A stretch of 5,457 nt of DNA from Gammaproteobacteria bacterium (GTDB taxonomy: Bacteria; Pseudomonadota; Gammaproteobacteria; Pseudomonadales; Halieaceae), in assembly GCA_029859085.1 (NCBI GenBank), contig JAOUDU010000230.1:1-5457 (forward strand), read 5' to 3'. The stretch's first letter is position 1. Each line of letters starts with the position of its first letter. The translations under genes were made by a program, and so were the position numbers. Shown piece after piece: positions 1 through 5,457 of this stretch. The notes under the pieces are model-generated. The model worked only from the letters and a program-made list of their open reading frames with translations, had not been told where the DNA came from and made no database searches.

Positions 1-1339
1 CTGGTGGCCCGTGGGCGCAGGCCCCTTCATGATGGTCAAAAACGACCCCAACAGCGAGATCGTGCTGGAGCGCAATCCCAATTTCCGCCCGGAGTTCTAT
101 CCCGATGAGGGCGAGCCGGGCGACCGCGAGGCGGGGATGCTGGAAGACGCCGGCAAGCGGGTTCCCTTTGTGGATCGCGCGGTTTTCCGCCTGGAAAAAG
201 AGACACTGCCCCTGTGGACCAAATTCCTGCAGGGCTACTACGACCGCTCCGGTGAAGTGCACGGCAACACCAACGGCGTTTATGACCAGGCCTTTGTGGT
301 CGGCCCTGACGGGGTGCAGATGTCACAGGAGCTGGCGGCGCACCACATCACCATGTCCCCCGACGTGAAGCCGGGAATTTATTACTACGGTTTCAATATG
401 CGCGACCCGGTAGTGGGGGGCTATACCGAGGACAGGCGCAAACTGCGGCAGGCCCTGCAGATCGCCTTCAATACCGAGGAGTACCTCAATATATTCTACA
501 AGGGCAACGGGATCGTGGCCCATTCGCCGATTCCCCCGGGAATTCCCGGGTACCTGGAGGGCGAGGCGGGCATCGACCCCTACGTCTACGACTGGGTGGA
601 CGGCGAGCCCCGCCGCAAGTCGCTGGACTACGCCAGGCAGTTGCTGGTTGAGGCGGGCTACCCCAAGGGCCGCGACGCGCGCACCGGGGAGCCGCTGAAA
701 ATATTTATCGACGTGCAGTCCCAGGCTATCAGCAATACCATGATGAACTGGATGGACCGGGTCTTCGGCGAACTCGGCGTGCAGGTGGAGTACCGGCCCG
801 CGGACTGGAACCGTACCCGGGAAAAATTGCTGACGGGCAACACCCAGATCTATTCTCACGGCTGGCTGGCGGACTACCCCGACCCGGAAAACTTCCTGTT
901 CCTGCTGTACGGCCCGGAAAGCCCGCTGGACTGCAAGTGCGACGGCGCCAACAACTCCAATTACGCCAGCGATGCATACGACAATGCGTTTCGCAGGATC
1001 CGCATGCTGCCCCCGGGACCGGAGCGGGACAAACTGGTGGCCGAGGCGGTGGAGCAGTACCGCAAGGACGCAGTGTGGCTGTTTGCGTACTACCCCAAGG
1101 ATATCTACCTGAACAACAGCTGGGTCTACAACAACAAGCGCCACGGCATCTCCAAGGCCAGCCTCATGTATACGCGAATCGATGTAGATGAGCGCGAGCG
1201 CAAGCAGAAAGAGTGGAACCAACCCGTTACCTGGCCGCTGTACGCGGCTGCCCTGGTGGTGCTGGGTTTGCTGCTGCCGGGTGTCATCGCCTACCGGCGC
1301 CGCCAGCAGGCCACTGCCCGCAGGGCGGGGAATAACTGA
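1..1339 (+). CDS. ABC transporter substrate-binding protein, family 5 (SBP_bac_5), 5'-truncated by window edge, with C-terminal membrane anchor
   Basis: This is the extracytoplasmic ligand-binding component of a peptide-type ABC importer. The reading frame is already open at base 2 (WWPVGAGPF...), and PVGAGPF is the internal PVGTGPF-like motif of the family, so the true start lies upstream. The GTG at 11 is an internal codon, and about 445 residues are visible. Family hallmarks, numbered from the valine codon at base 11, are: LERNPNF near 19-25, an RQALQIAFNTEEYL helix near 147-160, PIPPGIPGY near 173-181, LDYARQLLVEAGYPKG near 205-220, and WLADYPDPENFLFLLYG near 285-301. The protein ends with a hydrophobic segment (about 408-428) followed by RRRQQATARR, which looks like a membrane anchor with a cytoplasmic tail. 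The only two visible cysteines form a CKC motif at 308-310. The stop overlaps the ATG of the next gene (TGATG). The ligand is unknown; peptides are the default guess, but opines, nickel chelates or sugars are also bound by this family. Confidence 0.93.
   Translation, partial: WWPVGAGPFMMVKNDPNSEIVLERNPNFRPEFYPDEGEPGDREAGMLEDAGKRVPFVDRAVFRLEKETLPLWTKFLQGYYDRSGEVHGNTNGVYDQAFVVGPDGVQMSQELAAHHITMSPDVKPGIYYYGFNMRDPVVGGYTEDRRKLRQALQIAFNTEEYLNIFYKGNGIVAHSPIPPGIPGYLEGEAGIDPYVYDWVDGEPRRKSLDYARQLLVEAGYPKGRDARTGEPLKIFIDVQSQAISNTMMNWMDRVFGELGVQVEYRPADWNRTREKLLTGNTQIYSHGWLADYPDPENFLFLLYGPESPLDCKCDGANNSNYASDAYDNAFRRIRMLPPGPERDKLVAEAVEQYRKDAVWLFAYYPKDIYLNNSWVYNNKRHGISKASLMYTRIDVDERERKQKEWNQPVTWPLYAAALVVLGLLLPGVIAYRRRQQATARRAGNN
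535..550. repeat. Perfect 16-base palindrome inside the binding-protein gene
   Basis: The sequence cccgggaattcccggg reads identically on both strands and is continued by tacc. It encodes PGIPG within the PIPPGIPGY motif of the binding protein, which is conserved in the family, so protein coding is a sufficient explanation. It has no T-tract and no obvious role as a regulatory site. Confidence 0.5.
1232..1294 (+). other. Segment encoding the C-terminal transmembrane helix of the binding protein
   Basis: These codons give WPLYAAALVVLGLLLPGVIAY, 21 residues with no charged residue. They are preceded by the strongly charged stretch DERERKQKEW and followed directly by RRR and further arginines. 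The positive-inside rule places the 14-residue tail in the cytoplasm and the ligand-binding domain outside, anchored in the inner membrane. Gram-negative solute-binding proteins are usually soluble in the periplasm, so this is atypical. The helix assignment is from hydrophobicity judged by eye. Confidence 0.8.
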
Positions 1340-2316
1340 TGCTCGCCTACATTATCCGCCGTTTGCTCTACGCCATTCCCATCCTGGTCGGGGTTAACCT
1401 GCTCACGTTCACGCTGTTTTTCGTGGTGAACTCCCCCGATGACATGGCGGCATCCCAGCTCGGCGACAAGTATGTGACCCCTGCCGCCATCGAGAACTGG
1501 AAGCGCAAGAACGGCTACGACAAGCCACTGTTCCTCAACGACTCGGCCACCGGCCTGGCCACCCTCACCGATACGATTTTCTTCACCAAGTCGGTCCGGC
1601 TGTTCGCGTTCGACTTCGGCCGCTCCGAGAGCGGCCGGGATATCACCACCGATGTCTCGACCCGGATGTGGCCCAGCCTGGCGGTAGCCCTGCCCAGTTT
1701 CGCCCTCGGGATCTGGGTGAACATCTGCGTGGCGCTGATGGTGGTGATGTTTCGCGGCACCTCGCTGGATCGCTGGGCGGTGTTCGTGTTCGTCGCCCTG
1801 ATGTCGATTTCCTACCTGTTCTATATCATCGGCGGCCAGTACCTGGTGGCCAAGCAGTGGATGCTGGTGCCCATCTCCGGCTTCGATCCCGACTTCAAAC
1901 CCTGGAAATTCCTGATCCTGCCGGTGCTGGTCAGTGTGCTGTCGGGCATCGGCTCCGGTGCCCGCTGGTATCGCACCCTGTTCCTGGAAGAGGCCGGCCA
2001 GGATTATGTGCGCACCGCCAGGGCCAAGGGTGCCAGTGAGCTCCGCATCCTGTTCCGGCATATCCTGCCCAATGCCCTGATTCCCATCCTCACCGGCGTG
2101 GTGGTGCTGATTCCCTCCCTGTTCATGGGCAGCCTGTTGATCGAGTCCTTTTTCGGTATTCCCGGGCTTGGCAGTTACATGCTGGACGCGATCCGCTCCC
2201 AGGACTTCGCCATCGTGCGCAGCATGGTATTCATCGGGTCCATTCTCTATATCTTCGGCCTGATTCTCACTGATATTTCCTACACCTGGGCCGATCCCAG
2301 GGTGCGGCTAAGCTGA
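1339..2316 (+). CDS. ABC transporter permease, DppB/YejB-type
   Basis: This is one of the two inner-membrane channel subunits of the importer, 325 residues long, close to the usual size for DppB-type proteins. The start MLAYIIRRLLYAIPIL is the classic N-terminus of this class. Predicted membrane segments are near residues 9-30, 111-138, 144-170, 189-206, 247-270 and 290-312. The external loop after the first helix keeps the family pattern: AIENWKRKNGYDKPL (50-64) matches the usual RxxLGLDxPL region, and FDFGRS (91-96) matches GDLGxS. The cytoplasmic EAA loop that docks on the ATPase is clear: DYVRTARAKGAS (222-233) then RHILPNALIPI (240-250). It is followed by FFGIPGLG (271-278) and the C-terminal YTWADPRVRLS. 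The start codon overlaps the upstream stop by one base. The upstream GGGCGGGG (1323-1330) is at most a weak ribosome binding site, so coupled translation is likely. The ATPase-facing role is certain; the substrate is unknown. Confidence 0.95.
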   Translation: MLAYIIRRLLYAIPILVGVNLLTFTLFFVVNSPDDMAASQLGDKYVTPAAIENWKRKNGYDKPLFLNDSATGLATLTDTIFFTKSVRLFAFDFGRSESGRDITTDVSTRMWPSLAVALPSFALGIWVNICVALMVVMFRGTSLDRWAVFVFVALMSISYLFYIIGGQYLVAKQWMLVPISGFDPDFKPWKFLILPVLVSVLSGIGSGARWYRTLFLEEAGQDYVRTARAKGASELRILFRHILPNALIPILTGVVVLIPSLFMGSLLIESFFGIPGLGSYMLDAIRSQDFAIVRSMVFIGSILYIFGLILTDISYTWADPRVRLS

Positions 2317-3701
2317 TGTGGGAGCTGGATGCCAAACCGGTCCTGCTGTGGTCCGATGCGCTGGTGTTCATGCTGGTCATCGTGCTGTGCACCTTCTTTT
2401 ACCGGCTGCGCAATGACCCGCAGACGCGGGAGCGCTGGAGCCAGGTGTTCAGCTCGCGCCTGGGTATGGTCACCTTCACCATCATCATGGTCTACGTGGG
2501 CATCGCCCTGCTGGACTCCCTGCATTTTCGCCGGGCCCTGGCCAGTCCCGCGGGCGTGGAAACCACGGAGGTGTTTTACGACAACAAGGTGACCAGTGTG
2601 CTCGACCTGATGCTCGATGGCATGGGGGATCGGTACGAGCGCACCTACTCGGCGCCGCTTGCGCTGAAGTCCTTCGAAAAGAGTGACATGAAGGACGAAC
2701 ACGGCAACCTGGTGCGGGACTACGAATGGCTGGAGCACGCCGGGCGGCACCTGGCCAGTCCGGCGGACAAATGGCCCGACCTGCTGCGCCTCACCGGCAT
2801 TGCGCTGGCCTGGGGCCTGGCGGCAGCCGCGCTGGTGGTGGGCCTGCAGTGGGTCCTGCTGCGCGGCAGCGCCTACCCCTGGTACGCTTCCTGGCTGGTG
2901 CAGGCGGTGGTGATCTGTTTCATGGTCTGGCTGGTGAGCGTCAGCCACTACTACCACGTGCTGGGTACCGACCAGGGCGGCACGGATGTCGCCTACCAGA
3001 GCCTCAAGGGTATTCGCACAGGGGTGTTGCTGGGCACCCTGTCCACCCTGGTGATGTTGCCCATCGCCGTCACCCTGGGCGTGATGGCGGGCTACTTCAA
3101 GGGCTGGGTGGACGACGTCGTGCAGTACCTGTACACCACCCTGAGTTCTATCCCCGGCATCCTGCTGATCGCCGCCTCGGTGCTGCTGTTCCAGGTGTAC
3201 ATCGACCTCAACCCGGACTATTTCGCCGTGGGCATGGAAAAAGCCGACGCCCGTTTTATCGCCCTGTGTTTCATCCTCGGTCTTACCAGCTGGTCCAGCC
3301 TGTGCCGGCTGATCCGGGCGGAGACCCTGAAGATCAGCCAGCTGGGTTACGTCCAGGCGGCCCACGCCTTCGGGGTCAGCCACCGCCGTATCCTGGGCCG
3401 CCATATCCTGCCGAACGTGGTGCACATCATCCTGATCACGTTCGTGCTGGATTTCAGCTCCCTGGTGCTGGCCGAGGCCGTGCTGTCCTATATCGGTGTG
3501 GGTATCGATCCCTCCATGGGCAGCTGGGGCAATATGATCAACGACGCCCGCACCGAGCTGTCCCTCGAACCGGCGGTGTGGTGGACCCTCGCCGGGGCGT
3601 TCTTCTTCATGTTCATGCTGGTGCTGGCCGCCAACCTGTTCTCGGACCTGGTGCGCGACGCCTTCGACCCGCGCAGCGGATCGGGGAGGTCGGGGGCATG
3701 A
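2316..3701 (+). CDS. ABC transporter permease, DppC/YejE-type, N-terminally extended
   Basis: This is the second channel subunit, partner of the DppB-type permease. The C-terminal half is canonical: LGTDQGGTDV (216-225), GIRTGVLLGTLSTL (232-245), the EAA loop LGYVQAAHAFGVSHRRILGRHILPNV (343-368), then SYIGVGIDPSMGSWGNMI (391-408) and a final helix (about 420-443) ending in LVRDAFDPR. At 461 residues it is far longer than the roughly 300-340 of DppC or YejE. The excess lies before LGTD: hydrophobic segments near 9-29, 48-67, 157-181 and 190-211, with a polar stretch of about 90 residues at 68-156. The arginine-rich 30-48 linker and the normally external LGTD and internal EAA positions all fit nine helices with the N-terminus outside. 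The ATG overlaps the upstream TGA by one base with no strong ribosome binding site, suggesting coupling. The start is plausible because no long leader fits otherwise. Confidence 0.93.
   Translation: MWELDAKPVLLWSDALVFMLVIVLCTFFYRLRNDPQTRERWSQVFSSRLGMVTFTIIMVYVGIALLDSLHFRRALASPAGVETTEVFYDNKVTSVLDLMLDGMGDRYERTYSAPLALKSFEKSDMKDEHGNLVRDYEWLEHAGRHLASPADKWPDLLRLTGIALAWGLAAAALVVGLQWVLLRGSAYPWYASWLVQAVVICFMVWLVSVSHYYHVLGTDQGGTDVAYQSLKGIRTGVLLGTLSTLVMLPIAVTLGVMAGYFKGWVDDVVQYLYTTLSSIPGILLIAASVLLFQVYIDLNPDYFAVGMEKADARFIALCFILGLTSWSSLCRLIRAETLKISQLGYVQAAHAFGVSHRRILGRHILPNVVHIILITFVLDFSSLVLAEAVLSYIGVGIDPSMGSWGNMINDARTELSLEPAVWWTLAGAFFFMFMLVLAANLFSDLVRDAFDPRSGSGRSGA
3683..3689 (+). promoter_or_regulatory. 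Ribosome binding site of the ATPase gene
   Basis: GGGGAGG lies 8 bases before the ATG at 3698, inside the last codons of the upstream permease gene. It decides the start, because the same frame stays open far upstream (to about 2726) without being coding. It is the strongest such site within the operon, so the ATPase may be translated independently as well as by coupling. Confidence 0.75.
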
Positions 3702-5308
3702 GCGCGGCGGGGGACATCCGTATGCAGGTCAGGGACCTGCGGGTCGAGCTGGCGGAAACCGGCGAGCAGATCCTCAAGGGGGTCAGCCTCGAGCTGCGGG
3801 CGGGGCAGATATTCGCCCTGGTGGGGGAGTCGGGCAGCGGCAAGTCGGTGACCTCGCTGGCCACCATGCGGCTGCTGCCCGAGGCCCTGCAGATCACTGC
3901 CGGCGCGGTTCTGGTGGACGGCCAGGACCTGTTCGAACTGCCCGAGGCGAGCATGCAGAGCGTGCGCGGACGGCGGGTGGCAATGATCTTCCAGAACGCG
4001 ATGAGCGCCCTCAACCCGGTCCAGACCGTGGGCGAACAGGTGGCGGAAACCCTGCGCCTGCATACGCCGCTGCGGGGCGATGCCCTGCGCCGGCGCGTTG
4101 TGCAATTATTTTCAGAAGTGGGCATTCCCGACCCTGACAGCCGCTTCAGCTTCTACCCGCACCAGCTCTCCGGCGGCCAGCAGCAGCGCATCATGATCGC
4201 GATGGCGCTGGCCTGCGAGCCCGACATACTGATTGCGGATGAGCCCACCACCGCGCTGGATGTGACCATCCAGGAGCAGGTGCTGAACCTGATCCGGGAG
4301 CTGACCCGTTCCCGCCAGCTGGCGGTGCTGTTGATCACCCACGACATGGGGGTGGTGCGCCATACCGCCGATGAGGTCGGGGTGATGTACCGCGGCGAGA
4401 TTATCGAGCGCGAGGGCGTGGAGGAGTTTTTCCACAACCCGAAGCAGGACTACAGCCGGCGCCTGATCGATGCATTACCGGACCTCACCCGGTTCCAGAG
4501 CGTCGCGGTGGAAGAGCCGCTGCTGCAGCTCGAGGACGTCAAGGTCTACTTCCCGATACGCCGGGGCGTGCTGCAGCGGGTGGTGGACCACACCCGGGCC
4601 GTTGACGGGGTTTCCCTGTCGATCGGCCGCGGTGAGACCTATGCCCTGGTGGGTGAGTCCGGCAGCGGCAAGTCCACCCTGGGCCGGGCCATCCTCAACC
4701 TGGAAGAATCCAGCGGCGGCCGGATTCGCTTCAAGGGCGAGGATATCGGCGCCCTGTCCCGGCGTGCAATGTTGCCCTATCGCAAGCTGATCCAGGTGAT
4801 ATTCCAGAATCCGTTTTCGTCCATGAACCCGCGGCTCACGGTGGGCGAGATCATTGCCGAGGGCATGGTCAGCCTGGGCATGGGCCTGTCCGCCGGGCAG
4901 CGGGAGGAGCGCATCGGCCAGTTGCTGGACCGGGTGCAGCTGCGGCGCGAGTACCGCAACCGGTATCCCCATGAGTTCTCCGGTGGCCAGCTGCAGCGCA
5001 TCGCCATTGCCCGGGCCCTGGCGGTGGAGCCGGAGCTGATCATCTGCGACGAGCCCACCAGCGCGCTGGATGTCTCCATCCGGGCGGAGGTGCTGGGCCT
5101 GCTGCAGGAGCTGCAGCGCGAGTTCGGCGTGTCCTACCTGTTCATCACCCACGACCTGTCGATCGTGCCCAGCCTGGCCCACCATGTGGGTGTAATGCAG
5201 GCGGGCAAGCTGGTGGAGCAGGGCAGCGCCGAGCAGATACTCACGGCGCCCCGGCACCCCTACACCCGCGCGCTGCTCAAATCCGTGCCCCGGCTCGACC
5301 GGGCGTAG
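3698..5308 (+). CDS. Fused double ATP-binding protein of a peptide-type ABC importer (YejF-like, DppD-DppF fusion)
   Basis: This cytoplasmic subunit hydrolyses ATP to power import and supplies both nucleotide-binding domains in one chain of 536 residues, about the size of YejF. Domain 1: Walker A GESGSGKS (43-50), Q-loop Gln99, signature LSGGQQQR (157-164), Walker B ending DEP (181-183) with catalytic Glu182, switch His215. Domain 2: Walker [10 protein letters not shown] (319-327), Gln370, signature FSGGQLQR (427-434), DEP (451-453) with Glu452, His485. Both sites therefore look catalytically complete. Each domain ends in a short oligopeptide-transporter tail: [15 protein letters not shown] (247-261) and [15 protein letters not shown] (517-531). 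Only two cysteines are present (173 and 450), so the cysteine cluster found at the C-terminus of some DppD proteins is absent. The start is fixed by a good ribosome binding site and a four-base ATGA overlap with the permease stop. The upstream continuation of the frame overlaps the permease and is not coding. Confidence 0.96.
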   Translation: MSAAGDIRMQVRDLRVELAETGEQILKGVSLELRAGQIFALVGESGSGKSVTSLATMRLLPEALQITAGAVLVDGQDLFELPEASMQSVRGRRVAMIFQNAMSALNPVQTVGEQVAETLRLHTPLRGDALRRRVVQLFSEVGIPDPDSRFSFYPHQLSGGQQQRIMIAMALACEPDILIADEPTTALDVTIQEQVLNLIRELTRSRQLAVLLITHDMGVVRHTADEVGVMYRGEIIEREGVEEFFHNPKQDYSRRLIDALPDLTRFQSVAVEEPLLQLEDVKVYFPIRRGVLQRVVDHTRAVDGVSLSIGRGETYALVGESGSGKSTLGRAILNLEESSGGRIRFKGEDIGALSRRAMLPYRKLIQVIFQNPFSSMNPRLTVGEIIAEGMVSLGMGLSAGQREERIGQLLDRVQLRREYRNRYPHEFSGGQLQRIAIARALAVEPELIICDEPTSALDVSIRAEVLGLLQELQREFGVSYLFITHDLSIVPSLAHHVGVMQAGKLVEQGSAEQILTAPRHPYTRALLKSVPRLDRA

Positions 5309-5320
5309 CCATCTTCGCGG

Positions 5321-5342
5321 GCCTGGCCTACACTTGCCGGGC
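5321..5342 (+). terminator. Possible weak hairpin after the operon
   Basis: gcctggc (5321-5327) can pair with gccgggc (5336-5342) as seven pairs including one G-U, around an eight-base loop. It starts 12 bases after the ATPase stop codon, a suitable place for a transcript-end or stabilising structure. It is followed by aaatacta rather than a T-run, so it does not meet the criteria for an intrinsic terminator. Chance pairing in GC-rich DNA is a fair alternative. Confidence 0.2.
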
Positions 5343-5370
5343 AAATACTACCTGATCCCCCCGCAACACT

Positions 5371-5374
5371 GGAG
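5371..5374 (+). promoter_or_regulatory. Ribosome binding site of the TPP enzyme gene
   Basis: GGAG, within ggagacgag, ends 9 bases before the ATG at 5384. It supports that start over the out-of-frame ATG four bases later. Confidence 0.65.
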
Positions 5375-5383
5375 ACGAGCCCT

Positions 5384-5457
5384 ATGAATGGTGCAGAGAG
5401 CCTGCTCAATACCCTGGTCAACAACGGCGTCGAGGTGTGCTTCACCAATCCCGGCAC
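5384..5457 (+). CDS. Acetolactate-synthase-like thiamine diphosphate enzyme, N-terminal fragment (3'-truncated by window edge)
   Basis: Only the first 24 codons are in the window: MNGAESLLNTLVNNGVEVCF followed by TNPG and two bases of a probable Thr codon. This is the opening helix and strand of the N-terminal pyrimidine-binding domain of TPP enzymes related to acetolactate synthase large subunit and benzoylformate decarboxylase. In the family the NPG turn is normally followed by T-S-E, where the glutamate activates the cofactor; that residue lies beyond the window. The MNGAESL start is typical of IlvB-like proteins annotated as acetolactate synthase but often not the biosynthetic enzyme, so the reaction cannot be assigned. 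It lies on the same strand 75 bases after the transporter, with its own ribosome binding site. A shared pathway with the transporter is possible but unsupported. Confidence 0.8.
   Translation, partial: MNGAESLLNTLVNNGVEVCFTNPG

Larger units (their letters stand above)
5309..5383. other. Intergenic spacer between the transporter operon and the TPP enzyme gene
   Basis: This 75-base spacer is the only non-coding stretch of note. It contains a possible short hairpin and the ribosome binding site of the next gene. I see no convincing sigma-70 promoter and no T-tract terminator, so the downstream gene could be a further operon member or have a promoter not recognisable by eye. Confidence 0.6.

Noticed and set aside
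533..554. Polylinker-like run of restriction sites suggesting a cloning-vector artefact
   Set aside because: The reading frame is uninterrupted and the encoded PIPPGIPGY is a normal family motif, so it is natural coding sequence.
323..1222. Minus-strand open frame of 299 codons opposite the binding protein
   Set aside because: It is antisense to well-conserved binding-protein sequence and has no recognisable domain. High GC content explains the lack of stops.
2280..3425. Minus-strand open frame of 381 codons opposite the second permease
   Set aside because: Its His/Gln/Val/Asp-rich, low-complexity translation is the antisense of a GC-rich gene. The plus strand carries all the family motifs here.
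2726..3697. Long open frame in the ATPase frame upstream of its ATG, which would make an 860-residue protein
   Set aside because: It overlaps the clearly conserved DppC-type permease in another frame. Its translation is rich in Gly, Pro, Arg and Ala with no domain, and the ribosome binding site at 3683-3689 sets the start at 3698.
5289..5303. Inverted repeat cccgg/ccggg at the end of the ATPase gene as a terminator
   Set aside because: The stem is only five pairs, lies inside the last codons, and is not followed by a T-run.
4475..5344. Minus-strand open frame of 289 codons opposite the second ATPase domain
   Set aside because: It is antisense to Walker A, signature and Walker B motifs and shows no features of its own.
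5314..5349. Possible sigma-70 promoter for the TPP gene (ttcgcg and aatact)
   Set aside because: The spacing between the two boxes is about 24 bases and both match the consensus poorly.

Overview
The window is one end of a tightly packed, plus-strand operon for an ABC importer of the peptide/opine/nickel (Dpp/Opp/Yej) type, followed by the first codons of a thiamine-diphosphate (TPP) enzyme gene. The DNA is visibly GC-rich with strong G/C third-position preference, which is why long open frames shadow the real genes on both strands. The protein style, short overlaps and AGG-type ribosome binding sites fit a proteobacterium. The wording of the binding protein and of the TPP enzyme start looks most like marine gammaproteobacteria (Halieaceae/Cellvibrionales type). 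That taxonomic guess is from memory of the families and is only moderately supported.

Layout: 1-1339 is the 3' part of a family 5 solute-binding protein whose start lies upstream of the window. It ends in an unusual C-terminal transmembrane anchor. 1339-2316 encodes a DppB-type permease and 2316-3701 a DppC-type permease that is much longer than usual. 3698-5308 encodes a fused ATPase carrying two complete nucleotide-binding domains. Each gene overlaps the next by one base (TGATG, twice) or four bases (ATGA), so the four proteins are probably translated in a coupled way and made as one complex. After a 75-base spacer, 5384 to the window end begins an acetolactate-synthase-like TPP enzyme with its own ribosome binding site.

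How the parts work together (family knowledge): the binding protein captures a ligand, probably a peptide or similar small molecule, on the outer face of the inner membrane. The two permeases form the channel, and the two halves of the ATPase drive transport from the cytoplasm. The gene order (binding protein, permease, permease, double ATPase) is that of the YejABEF type, but the substrate cannot be read from the sequence.

The most distinctive features are the membrane-tethered binding protein and the extended second permease, which appears to have about three additional membrane segments and a large extra external loop. Together they suggest a structurally divergent subfamily of this importer class. 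I see no mobile element, CRISPR array, RNA gene or clearly new system. There is no gene-free stretch longer than 75 bases.
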